Shown: piece after piece, positions 1 through 6,316 of the stretch
How positions within the stretch are numbered: the stretch's first letter is position 1
Layout of the letters: each line of letters begins with the position of its first letter
DNA from: Arthrobacter sp.
GTDB lineage: Bacteria > Actinomycetota > Actinomycetes > Actinomycetales > Micrococcaceae
Length of the DNA: 6,869 bases
NCBI GenBank assembly: GCA_025464925.1
Contig: JAODMS010000001.1
Span: 1 to 6,869 of the forward strand
Direction: 5' to 3'
Translations under genes and position numbers: made by a program
The notes under the pieces: model-generated
What the model saw: only the letters and a program-made list of their open reading frames with translations
What the model was told of the DNA's origin: nothing
Databases searched by the model: none

Positions 1-96
1 GACGTACAGGTTCTTGTGCCGCTCAAGCAGGAGGGCGGTTGCGCGTTGTGTCGCTTGCCCCGCTGGCCCGGGTGTCTTCACCGGTGCGGTACTCAA
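1..96 (-). CDS. Unrecognised partial ORF, N-terminal part at window edge
   Basis: An open minus-strand frame enters from the left edge and closes upstream at a stop at 100-102. Possible starts are TTG at 94-96 and GTG at 79-81; neither has a clear ribosome binding site. From the TTG the visible 32 residues begin MSTAPVKTPGPAGQ and end ALLLERHKNLYV. This is a Pro/Ala-rich, soluble-looking beginning followed by a short Leu-rich and basic stretch. An N-terminus of this kind would fit the cytoplasmic lead-in of a membrane permease, but too little is visible to assign a family. It would be transcribed divergently from the GH13 remnant, with the palindrome at 129-153 between the two. The frame may also be a chance open frame in GC-rich DNA. 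Confidence 0.25.
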   Translation of the reverse strand, partial: MSTAPVKTPGPAGQATQRATALLLERHKNLYV

Positions 97-120
97 GGGC
101 TACGGTGGCCTGCATCTAAC

Positions 121-150
121 TTTACAGGCTTATTGTGAGCTACTCAGAAT
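121..150 (+). promoter_or_regulatory. Predicted sigma70-type promoter, rightward
   Basis: A -35-like TTTACA lies at 121-126 and a -10-like CAGAAT at 145-150, with an 18-base spacer, in a short AT-rich patch within GC-rich DNA. Transcription would start near 156-158 and run towards the GH13 remnant. On the other strand TAAAGT (119-124) could serve as a -10 for the divergent frame ending at the window edge, but its -35 is poor. The assignment rests only on motif match and position. Confidence 0.4.
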
Positions 151-153
151 AAG
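129..153. promoter_or_regulatory. Operator-like 25-bp palindrome over the promoter
   Basis: Arms CTTATT (129-134) and AATAAG (148-153) plus inner arms TGAG (136-139) and CTCA (143-146) form an inverted repeat with a 3-base centre (140-142) and one mismatch (135 against 147). It covers the spacer and -10 of the predicted promoter, where a repressor would block transcription. The left half contains ATTGTGAGC, which matches a half-site of the classical lac operator. A LacI/GalR-type sugar regulator is therefore a reasonable guess next to an alpha-glucosidase remnant. No regulator gene lies in this window. Confidence 0.4.
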
Positions 154-155
154 GT

Positions 156-162
156 GGGAAGG
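156..162 (+). promoter_or_regulatory. Ribosome binding site for ATG at 172
   Basis: GGGAAGG sits 9 bases before ATG at 172-174. That ATG is in frame with the GH13 remnant, which becomes recognisable at about 229. It is the best-placed start for whatever is translated from copy A and makes a short unrelated leader of about 19 residues (MQGRLTRARQGKFGAKCPA) fused to the GH13 frame. The in-frame GTG at 154 is less likely. Confidence 0.45.
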
Positions 163-228
163 CTCACGTTTATGCAAGGGCGCCTGACCAGAGCGAGGCA
201 GGGGAAGTTCGGCGCAAAATGCCCCGCC

Positions 229-1099
229 GTCGGCGACTACTTCGACGACGTGCTGCAGTTCTGGTTCGACAAGGGCGTGGACGGGCTCCGCATCGACGTC
301 GCGCATGCCCTGTTCAAGGCCGAGGGCGTGCCGGACTCCCCCTCCGCCGGCGGTGCGGTAGACGGGCTGCGGTCCAACCCGCAGGTCTCGGACCAGGAGG
401 AAGTCCACGAGGTCTACCGCCGCTGGCGCACCCTCGCCGAGAAGTACCAGCCGCACCGCCTGCTGGTCGGCGAGGTCAATTTGGAACCGGCCCGCGCCGC
501 CCGCTACACCCGGGCCGATGAAATGCAGCAGGCCTTCGCCTTCGCCTTCGTGAAACTGGGCTGGGACCCCGCAGCCTGGGCCGCCGTCGGCAACGACCTC
601 GAGACCGCACGTCAGCTGCACGGCGCCACCCCCACCTGGGCGCTGGAAAACCACGACATCGTCCGCACCGTCACCCGGGGCAGGGTCTGCCGCGACGGCG
701 CCCGCGTCCCGCTGCCCTGGACGGAGGACGCGGCGCTGAACCACGGCTTCTCGCTGAGCCAGCCCTCGGCCGAGCCGTGGCTTCCGCAGCTGGGGCACGC
801 ACGCGATCGAGCTGCAGCAGCAGGACTCGGCGTCCACGCTGGCGTTGGTGACCAAGGCATTGGAGATGCGCCGGCTGCTGTGGAGGAACGAGGTCTTCGG
901 CCCGAACGACGGCGGCACCTGGCGCGTCGAGCCCGGGAACCTGCTGATCTGCCAACGCAGCGCCGACTTCTTCGTCGCCGTCGCGATGGGAACCGAAGCA
1001 GTGCAGCTCCCTGCCGGAACGGTGCTGCTCAGCGCCGCACCGCTCGACGAGGACGGCTGGCTGCAGCCGAACAACGCCGCGTGGGTGCTGCGGGACTAA
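229..1099 (+). pseudogene. GH13 alpha-glucosidase remnant, copy A (5'-truncated, frameshifted)
   Basis: This is the C-terminal part of a GH13 alpha-glucosidase / oligo-1,6-glucosidase, a cytosolic enzyme that splits glucose from maltose-type oligosaccharides. Homology begins at VGDYFDDVLQFWFDKGVDG (229). Conserved region II is present as GLRIDVAH, with nucleophile Asp at 295-297. Region III is LVGEV, with acid/base Glu at 472-474. Region IV is ENHDIV, with Asp at 655-657. The N-terminal half, including region I, is missing (family members are about 550-600 residues). An 8-base deletion between 789 and 790, judged against copy B, shifts the frame. The C-terminal beta domain (LWRNEVFGPNDGGTW, ending NNAAWVLRD) then continues in another frame from about 790 to the native stop at 1097-1099. 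The upstream frame instead runs on to 1431, inside the phzF-like gene. The product cannot be an active enzyme. Confidence 0.9.
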
Positions 1100-1122
1100 G
1101 GCTCTTCAGTTCGTGGCCGTCC
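463..1122 (+). repeat. Direct repeat, left copy (GH13 3' end)
   Basis: This is the left member of a direct repeat whose partner is 5673-6340. It starts at CTGGTCGGCGAGGTCAA and ends at GGCCGTCC (1115-1122), about 23 bases after the GH13 stop codon. In the first 220 bases I count roughly 11 mismatches, about 95% identity; the 3' part is somewhat more diverged. The coordinate offset between copies changes from 5210 to 5217 because of three small indels (3, 4 and 8 bases). The shared sequence stops at the first arm of the terminator that is complete after copy B. Confidence 0.9.
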
Positions 1123-1153
1123 GAGGAAGGGATGGCTGTGCGAACATGTCGGA

Positions 1154-2011
1154 ATGGAAAACCCCACGGAAGTGCTGCGCTATGCCGCCTTTACTGCCGC
1201 CCCCGACGGGGGAAACCCGGCGGGCGTCATCCTGGACGCGACGCGACTCGACGACGCCCAGATGCAGGCCGTCGCGGCCGACGTCGGATATGCGGAATCG
1301 GTCTTTGTCACCGAGGTGGCGGTCGGCGGAGACTCCCGCCGAACCCGAGTGCGGTATTTCTCCCCGATTGCCGAGGTGCCGTTTTGCGGCCACGCCACGA
1401 TTGCTTTGGCCGTCGTGCTGTCAGGGCGTGACGGTGCGGGCACCTTCGTTTTCGACACGGCGGTTGGGCCTGTCGTGATCGAGACTGGAGGCCAGGGCGC
1501 AGCGGTGACGGCATCCTTCACGAGCGTGGAGCCGCGAGTGGCCGAGTTCCCCGACGGTGTTCTGAGCACCCTGCTCGGGTTGCTTGGCGTGGGCCGGGGC
1601 GAACTGCACCCTGCGTACCCTCCGATGATCGCTTTCGCCGGGAACTGGCACCCCATTCTCGTCTTCGCAGAACAAAGAACCTTTGACTCATTCGCTTTCG
1701 ACCCGAATCCCATGCGCACGCTGATGGATGCCCAAAACTGGGCTGGTACCGTCGCGACTTTCTGCGAGATCGGACCGGGTGAGTTCGACTCGCGCAACCT
1801 TTTCCCGGTGGGCACCATCACTGAAGATCCGGCGACCGGTTCGGCTGCCGCTGCTTTCGGCGGTTACCTCCGCTTGTTTTCTCTCGTGGACCCGCCAAGC
1901 CGCGTGGTAGTGCACCAGGGCAGCCATGTCGGCCGCCCGAGCGTGCTCACCGTCGACATTCCTCCGTCCGGCGGGATTATCGTGAGCGGTGGAGCCGTCG
2001 AGATCACCTGA
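1154..2011 (+). CDS. PhzF-family isomerase (phenazine biosynthesis PhzF-like)
   Basis: This 285-residue protein has the usual length of the PhzF/diaminopimelate-epimerase-like fold, a cytosolic family of two pseudo-symmetric lobes with the active site between them. The N-terminal GGNPAGV (19-25) and YAESVFV (46-52) include Glu48, aligned with the family's catalytic acid. CGHATIAL (78-85), EDPATGSAAAAFGGYL (224-239) and HVGRPS (258-263) are the other hallmark motifs. PhzF itself isomerises trans-2,3-dihydro-3-hydroxyanthranilate. Most homologues outside phenazine clusters have unknown substrates, and no other phz genes are visible here, so a phenazine role is unlikely. ATG 1154 is the only good start in frame; the ribosome site before it is weak (GTCGGA). 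The frameshifted GH13 frame overlaps its first 278 bases. No clear promoter is seen in the 54 bases after copy A, so it may depend on read-through. Confidence 0.92.
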   Translation: MENPTEVLRYAAFTAAPDGGNPAGVILDATRLDDAQMQAVAADVGYAESVFVTEVAVGGDSRRTRVRYFSPIAEVPFCGHATIALAVVLSGRDGAGTFVFDTAVGPVVIETGGQGAAVTASFTSVEPRVAEFPDGVLSTLLGLLGVGRGELHPAYPPMIAFAGNWHPILVFAEQRTFDSFAFDPNPMRTLMDAQNWAGTVATFCEIGPGEFDSRNLFPVGTITEDPATGSAAAAFGGYLRLFSLVDPPSRVVVHQGSHVGRPSVLTVDIPPSGGIIVSGGAVEIT

Positions 2012-2197
2012 ACACGGTGGGTGCCCACCTACGCGAGATCGGCGGCGGCCGTGCCGGCCACGCTGCAGTCGGACGGGCGACGGCGGCAAGCACCGGATGC
2101 TGGGTCGGAGGGCCACCTCTGGCGCCGTTGCGCCATTGTTTTCCCCCGGGCCCGGTCATACCGTGAAGGGACGGTCAGCCGAAGTGCAGGTGCGGGC

Positions 2198-3778
2198 ATG
2201 CGGAATTTATCCTGGTCATCGCTCTGGCTCCTGTTGTGGTTCTTGGCCGCGGGCATCCTCGGCGGCGCCACACCGCCGGCACCTGCCCCTTCCGCTGCGC
2301 CGACCACCGGACCCCCGAATCCCGAGCAGGCCTACGCGCAGTTGGACTCCTTCCTTCAGGAGCAAATCGGGGCCCTCGGAATTCCGGGCGCCGCTATCGC
2401 CGTCGTCCAGGACGGGGTCCAGGTGCACGCCGCCGCCTTTGGCCGCGCCGATGACTTCGGACGGCCGATGACCGCGCAGACGCCGGTACTGCTGGCCTCC
2501 ACCAGCAAGACCCTCACCGGCATCGCCGTGATGCAGCAGGTTGAGGCTGGCCGGCTGCGGCTGGATGAGCCAGTGCAAACCTACCTGTCCTGGTTCACAC
2601 TGGACGACAGCCGCTCGTCAGCCATAACCGTCCGCCACCTGCTCCATCAGGCCAGCGGCATGGCCACGAAGGACACGGCCTTTGAAGCCTCCGACGCGCA
2701 GGGCCCGGAAGCCCTCGAAGCAGGGGTGCGGGCCTTGGCAGAATCCCCGCTGGCCGGCGAACCGGGCGCGGCCTTCCGGTATGCCAGCGCCAACTTCAAC
2801 ATCCTTGGCCTCCTGGTGCAGACGGTCTCCGGCCAGCTGTTCGGCGACTACCTGGAGCAGCACGTCTTCGGACCCCTGGAGATGGCCCACAGCCATCCGA
2901 CGCGGGCTGAGGCCCGCGCAGACAGCGCGGCTGCCGGCTACTCGCGGTGGTTTGGCGCGTGGTGGCGCCAGACCGACGTCCCCGCTCCCACCACCGGAAT
3001 GCCGTCCTCCACGATGTACTCGTCGGCCGAGGACCTGAGCCACGAACTGATGGCTCTGCTCGACGGCGGCCGATACGGCGACGCACGGATCCTCCAGCCC
3101 GAGAGCGTTAAGGCGATGTTCGAGCCACGGGTGCAGGTGGACGGCTCCAAGCGCTACGCCATGGGCTGGTTCACCCGGCCGCTTGTGGAGTCCGCCGATC
3201 CTGCAGCACCGCCCGTCCCGGAGGAGACGTTGCCTCTTCTCCTGGAGCATCAGGGGGAATGGGGCAACAGCCACACCTACCTGGCCTTGGTTCCGTCCGC
3301 CCGTCTTGGCGTCGCCCTGGTCATCAACGGCAATGACGCGGCTGCCCCGTCACGGCTGAAAGCGATCGATACCAACCTCCTGCGGATTCTCCAAGGCCAA
3401 GCGCCGGTGCCTGCGGTGGTGCACGAGGACTGGCTGCAGCGCTACAGCTGGGCGGTCGCGCTCGCACTGCTGCTGGCGGAGCTGCTGAGCCTGTGGCTGG
3501 CGCTCCGGTTCCTGTTGCGGCGGAGACATGCCCCTGCCGGGAAGCGGCGGGCTCCCCTGGCCTGGGCCGCCGCGGCCCTCGCCCTCGACGGGTTTGCGCT
3601 TTGGCTCTGCCTGATCTACGCCCCCGCCCGGTTCGACACCCACCTGTTCGTCATCGTCCGCCAGTTCCCCGACGTCGGCGTCTCGCTGGTGCCGGTTCTT
3701 GCGCTGGCTATCCTGTGGCCGGTCCCGCGAACAGTGTGGCTGCTCCTTAGAACGCGGGCCCGGCCGTCAGCACTCTGA
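2198..3778 (+). CDS. Secreted serine hydrolase, class C beta-lactamase family, with C-terminal membrane helices
   Basis: A 526-residue protein. The N-terminus MRNLSWSSLWLLLWFLAAG is a signal sequence or anchor, followed by a Pro/Ala-rich linker to about residue 40. The beta-lactamase/transpeptidase-like domain (about 45-385) has the nucleophile motif STSK (Ser101, Lys104), YAS at Tyr195 as the second motif, and HQG (351-353) in place of KTG. Three hydrophobic segments follow at about 418-440, 452-476 and 494-517, so the catalytic domain should face outside, held to the membrane. Relatives include esterases, D-amino-acid peptidases and penicillin-binding-like proteins; the substrate cannot be told. 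The frame is open upstream to 2021, but ATG 2198 is chosen because it places the signal peptide at the N-terminus and follows CAGGTGCGGG. The 186-base gap after the phzF-like gene shows only weak promoter-like sequence (TTGTTT at 2137, CATACC at 2158, poorly spaced). Confidence 0.88.
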   Translation: MRNLSWSSLWLLLWFLAAGILGGATPPAPAPSAAPTTGPPNPEQAYAQLDSFLQEQIGALGIPGAAIAVVQDGVQVHAAAFGRADDFGRPMTAQTPVLLASTSKTLTGIAVMQQVEAGRLRLDEPVQTYLSWFTLDDSRSSAITVRHLLHQASGMATKDTAFEASDAQGPEALEAGVRALAESPLAGEPGAAFRYASANFNILGLLVQTVSGQLFGDYLEQHVFGPLEMAHSHPTRAEARADSAAAGYSRWFGAWWRQTDVPAPTTGMPSSTMYSSAEDLSHELMALLDGGRYGDARILQPESVKAMFEPRVQVDGSKRYAMGWFTRPLVESADPAAPPVPEETLPLLLEHQGEWGNSHTYLALVPSARLGVALVINGNDAAAPSRLKAIDTNLLRILQGQAPVPAVVHEDWLQRYSWAVALALLLAELLSLWLALRFLLRRRHAPAGKRRAPLAWAAAALALDGFALWLCLIYAPARFDTHLFVIVRQFPDVGVSLVPVLALAILWPVPRTVWLLLRTRARPSAL

Positions 3779-3815
3779 GGTGACCGAGATTCCTGGGCCG
3801 CGGCGCAGGCAACGC

Positions 3816-3836
3816 CGGCACCCAACCAGAGTGCCG
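3816..3836. terminator. Weak hairpin between convergent genes
   Basis: CGGCAC (3816-3821) pairs with GTGCCG (3831-3836) around a 9-base loop, and a T-rich stretch CTTCTTTT follows at about 3845-3852. It lies in the 137-base gap where the hydrolase and lmeA-like genes converge. The stem is short and the T run is displaced from it, so it may be weak or not a terminator. Confidence 0.25.
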
Positions 3837-3915
3837 CCGTCGTACTTCTTTTCCGCAGCTTCACAAGGGGGCGAAGAAGACATCTGGAGGGAAACACCGA
3901 AACCGACCCATGAAG

Positions 3916-4608
3916 CTACGGGACGAGCTTGATGTCCTCGCCCCGGAGGTTGGCGCGGAAGCCGTCGCCCTGAACGGCGACGTCCTGCAGCACGAGGCCC
4001 TCGGGCAAGCCCTCGATGTCGTGCTCGATAGTCACGAGCCTGCGCACGACGGTGGCGGTGGCGTCGGAGAGGAAGTCCGGCCCACCCAAGTCGATCGAGC
4101 GTGGTTCGACAATGAGCTTGCCGGCCTCGACCTCGACCGTGCCGGTGGCGATGACGCGCACTTCGCGGCCCAAGGCCGTGACGGTTCGAACCACCATGGC
4201 CTGGCCGCCGTCGGCGGAGCGGACCACGATCCCGTTACCGAGCTTGTTGGCGACGACCTCGAACGGCACGGTTGCGTCCACGGCCAGTCGTGCAGCGACC
4301 AGCCCGTCCGGGCTCGTGACCACATCCTGCCCGACGGCCCGGACGTCGCGGAGTATCGAGCCCGAGGTCACCACTGTCCCAGCGTCCAGTGCAAGGTCGG
4401 CGAGCCACACTTCGCCCTCGCGCAGGTCGGCGGGAGGCTGTGCGGCCGGCGGGCGGTCGTCGCCTACCGGCGGCGACGGCAGAGGCCCTGCCTCGCCCCC
4501 GCCTGCCGGGTCGCTCACCGCCCACCAGAGGATCGCGGCCATCACCCCTAGGACGAGGACCATCCCCGTAGCACCGATCAGCCAGTCCTTCACACGAGTC
4601 CACTCCAT
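3916..4608 (-). CDS. LmeA-family (DUF2993) phospholipid-binding protein, membrane-anchored
   Basis: A 230-residue protein. Residues 10-31 form one hydrophobic helix (LIGATGMVLVLGVMAAILWW), followed by a Gly/Pro-rich linker (34-60). A DUF2993/LmeA-like domain covers about 65 to the end, including VPFEVVANKLGNGIVV (114-129), the GTVEVEAGKLIVEPRSIDLGG strand region (156-176), and the characteristic final VAVQGDGFRANLRG (210-223). Family members are actinobacterial. The studied mycobacterial LmeA is a periplasmic phosphatidylinositide-binding protein needed for lipomannan elongation. By analogy this one probably sits outside the membrane and handles lipids or lipoglycans. It is transcribed towards the hydrolase gene and away from the channel gene, 107 bases upstream. 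Start ATG 4606-4608 places the helix at the N-terminus; no strong ribosome site precedes it. The precise ligand is unknown. Confidence 0.85.
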   Translation of the reverse strand: MEWTRVKDWLIGATGMVLVLGVMAAILWWAVSDPAGGGEAGPLPSPPVGDDRPPAAQPPADLREGEVWLADLALDAGTVVTSGSILRDVRAVGQDVVTSPDGLVAARLAVDATVPFEVVANKLGNGIVVRSADGGQAMVVRTVTALGREVRVIATGTVEVEAGKLIVEPRSIDLGGPDFLSDATATVVRRLVTIEHDIEGLPEGLVLQDVAVQGDGFRANLRGEDIKLVP

Positions 4609-4704
4609 TAGGACAGTCTGATGGCTCGCCCCCTGGGGCGCGAAACCCCGGCTGCTCCCTCCTGCCCCGTAATGTCCGCGGCCGTTGCGAACCAGTGCCG
4701 CCCA

Positions 4705-4710
4705 TAAGAT
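4705..4710 (+). promoter_or_regulatory. Possible -10 box for the channel gene, leaderless
   Basis: TAAGAT fits the TANNNT -10 pattern common in actinobacteria and ends 5 bases before ATG 4716. Transcription would then start at or next to the start codon, giving a leaderless mRNA. TTGCGA (4685-4690) is the nearest -35-like sequence but the spacer is only 14 bases. The match is short and unproven. Confidence 0.35.
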
Positions 4711-4715
4711 GAGGC

Positions 4716-5609
4716 ATGGACTTCGAGGGTATGCTCTGGACGGTTTTGGGGACAGGGCTGGTTCTGCTGATGCTCGTTGACGTCTTTCGTACGCTCCTTT
4801 ACCCGCACGGCTCTGGTCCAGTAGGCCGGGCGATCATGCGCGGATTCTGGTTGGTGTCCAGAAAACTGCGGGGCCGGGGCACCTTCATCGCAGCACCCTT
4901 GGCCATGGCTGCTGTCATTGGCGCCTGGGCAGCCCTGGCGGCCATCGGCTGGGCCCTGCTCTATCTGCCCCATCTGCCGGCCGGCTTCGTTCACGGAGCC
5001 GGGGTTCCGCAGCGGGGCGACTTTGCCGAAGCGCTCTACATCTCCCTGGTAACTCTTTCCACCGTGGGTTTCGGCGAAATCGTGCCGGCGCATCCGCTGC
5101 TCAGGCTGGTTGTGGCCCTCCAGGCCGTAACCGGTTTCGGGTTGCTGACGGCAACTGTCACCTGGATCCTGCAGACGTACCCGGCCCTGAACCGCCGCCG
5201 GGCCCTTGCCCACCAGCTGAACCTGTTCAGGGAGGCTGCAGGTCCGGCTGGCGTATTGTCACTGGATGCCAGGCATGCTGCCGGACTATTGGAATCAATG
5301 GCCGGAAACGTGGCTTCGGTGAGTATAGATCTGCTTGCGTTCCACGAAACCTACTACTTCCGTGAAGTCGAGCAGCGCGGCTCCTTGCCGGCCACGGTGG
5401 CCTACGCCCAGGAGCTGGCATCCCAGGCACAGCGCAGCGAGAACCCTGAACTCCAGTTCGCCGGACGGATGCTCCACGCGGCGCTGGACGCACTCGCGGA
5501 GGTTCTTCGCGGCAAATTCGGCCATTCAGGAACCACGTCTTCCGATGTGTTCGACAGCTACGAGCTGCACCACCGACACCTGCGGCGTGGGGAACCGGAC
5601 ACGAACTAG
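4716..5609 (+). CDS. Two-pore-domain potassium channel
   Basis: A 297-residue membrane protein. Helices are predicted at about 7-28 and 57-84. A pore loop ALYISLVTLSTVGFG carries the K+ selectivity filter TVGFG (116-120), and a final helix spans about 129-152. The filter identifies it as a potassium channel pore of the ion-trans-2 type. It has three rather than two clear helices, because one hydrophobic segment precedes the outer/pore/inner unit. The cytoplasmic tail (155-297) has no recognisable RCK/TrkA nucleotide-binding motif; it is mainly amphipathic helical and ends in a His/Arg-rich stretch (YELHHRHLRR). What gates it is unknown. ATG 4716 is preceded by GATGAGG with only one base of spacing; ATG 4731 (five codons later, after GAGGG) is an alternative. 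It is divergent from the lmeA-like gene and lies 63 bases before GH13 copy B. Confidence 0.88.
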   Translation: MDFEGMLWTVLGTGLVLLMLVDVFRTLLYPHGSGPVGRAIMRGFWLVSRKLRGRGTFIAAPLAMAAVIGAWAALAAIGWALLYLPHLPAGFVHGAGVPQRGDFAEALYISLVTLSTVGFGEIVPAHPLLRLVVALQAVTGFGLLTATVTWILQTYPALNRRRALAHQLNLFREAAGPAGVLSLDARHAAGLLESMAGNVASVSIDLLAFHETYYFREVEQRGSLPATVAYAQELASQAQRSENPELQFAGRMLHAALDALAEVLRGKFGHSGTTSSDVFDSYELHHRHLRRGEPDTN

Positions 5610-5645
5610 CCTCACTGGGCACGCGTCCCGTGAAGTCCTCGATAT

Positions 5646-5661
5646 GTGACCAATCAGTCAC
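5646..5661. promoter_or_regulatory. Small palindrome at the left edge of GH13 copy B
   Basis: GTGAC (5646-5650) and GTCAC (5657-5661) form an inverted repeat around CAATCA. The core TGACCAATCAGTCA resembles operators of TetR-type regulators. The first GTG is also an in-frame start that would produce a leader of nine residues fused to the GH13 region III sequence. It lies 11 bases before the point where homology with copy A begins, so it may be a junction relic rather than a working site. Confidence 0.25.
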
Positions 5662-5672
5662 CTATTCTGGAT

Positions 5673-6316
5673 CTGGTCGGCGAGGTCAACCTGGAATCTG
5701 CCCGCGCCGCCCGCTACACCCGGGCCGATGAAATGCAGCAGGCCTTCGCCTTCGCCTTCGTGAAGCTCGGCTGGAACCCCGCAGCCTGGGCCGCCATCGG
5801 CAACGACCTCGAGACCGCACGTCAGCTGCACGGCGCCACCCCGACCTGGGCGCTGGAAAACCACGACATTGTCCGCACGGTCACCCGGTTCGGCGGCGTC
5901 TGCCGCGACGGCGCCCGCGTGCCGCTGCCCTGGACCGGGGACGCGGCGTTGAACCACGGCTTCTCGCTGAGCCAGCGGACGAGCCGTGGCTTCCGCAGGC
6001 CGCCGGCTGGGGCACGCACGCGATCGAGCGGCAGCAGCAGGACCCGGGGTCGACGCTGCGGCTGGTGACAGCCGCGCTGGAGATGCGCCGGCTGCTGTGG
6101 AGGAACGAGGTCTTCGGCCCGAACGACGGCGGCATCTGGCGTATCGAGCCCGGCAATCTGCTGATCTGCGAACGGAGCGCGGACTTCTTTGTCGCCGTCG
6201 CGATGGGAACCGAACCGGTGCGGCTGCCGGCCGGAACCGTGCTGCTCAGCACCGAACCGCTGGCCGAGGACGGCTGGCTGCAGCCGAACAACGCCGCCTG
6301 GGTACTGCGCGACTAA
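5673..6316 (+). pseudogene. GH13 alpha-glucosidase remnant, copy B (5'-truncated, frameshifted)
   Basis: This second remnant of the same alpha-glucosidase gene begins abruptly at LVGEV (region III, Glu at 5682-5684). Region II with the nucleophile is absent. Region IV ENHDIV (Asp at 5865-5867) is kept. A 4-base loss between 5975 and 5976, relative to CCCT in copy A (763-766), shifts the frame just after FSLSQ. The C-terminal domain resumes in another frame, from about 6007 to the stop at 6314-6316. Across the last 83 residues it differs from copy A at 9 positions. Where copy A lacks eight bases, copy B has them (5999-6006). It is followed by a complete terminator and terC, so this is probably the original 3' end of the chromosomal gene. 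It cannot make active enzyme. Confidence 0.9.

Noticed and set aside
130..1074. A 314-residue minus-strand frame opposite GH13 copy A
   Set aside because: It mirrors the GH13 coding sequence; a near-identical antisense frame appears opposite copy B (5822-6616). Composition is typical of antisense shadows in high-GC genes.
154..1431. A single 425-residue plus-strand protein
   Set aside because: Only about the first 210 residues read as GH13. After the 8-base deletion near 789 it is low-complexity Arg/Ala-rich sequence, and the true C-terminal domain lies in another frame. It is the product of a frameshift.
1154..2011. Part of a phenazine biosynthesis cluster
   Set aside because: None of the other phz genes are present, and PhzF-family proteins are widespread outside phenazine producers.
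2016..2029. Hairpin GGTGG/CCACC just after the phzF-like gene as a terminator
   Set aside because: It has five pairs, a four-base loop and no T run; it is too weak to call.
2021..2197. N-terminal extension of the hydrolase to GTG 2021
   Set aside because: It would place 59 charged residues ahead of a clear signal sequence. ATG 2198 gives a proper secreted N-terminus and a better ribosome site.
3910..4551. A 213-residue plus-strand frame across the lmeA-like gene
   Set aside because: The minus strand has an N-terminal helix, a linker and the DUF2993 signature; the plus-strand frame has no recognisable features.
1123..5672. The cassette as a transposon or integrative element
   Set aside because: I see no transposase, integrase, terminal inverted repeats or tRNA attachment site. 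The only flanking repeats are the GH13 gene pieces.
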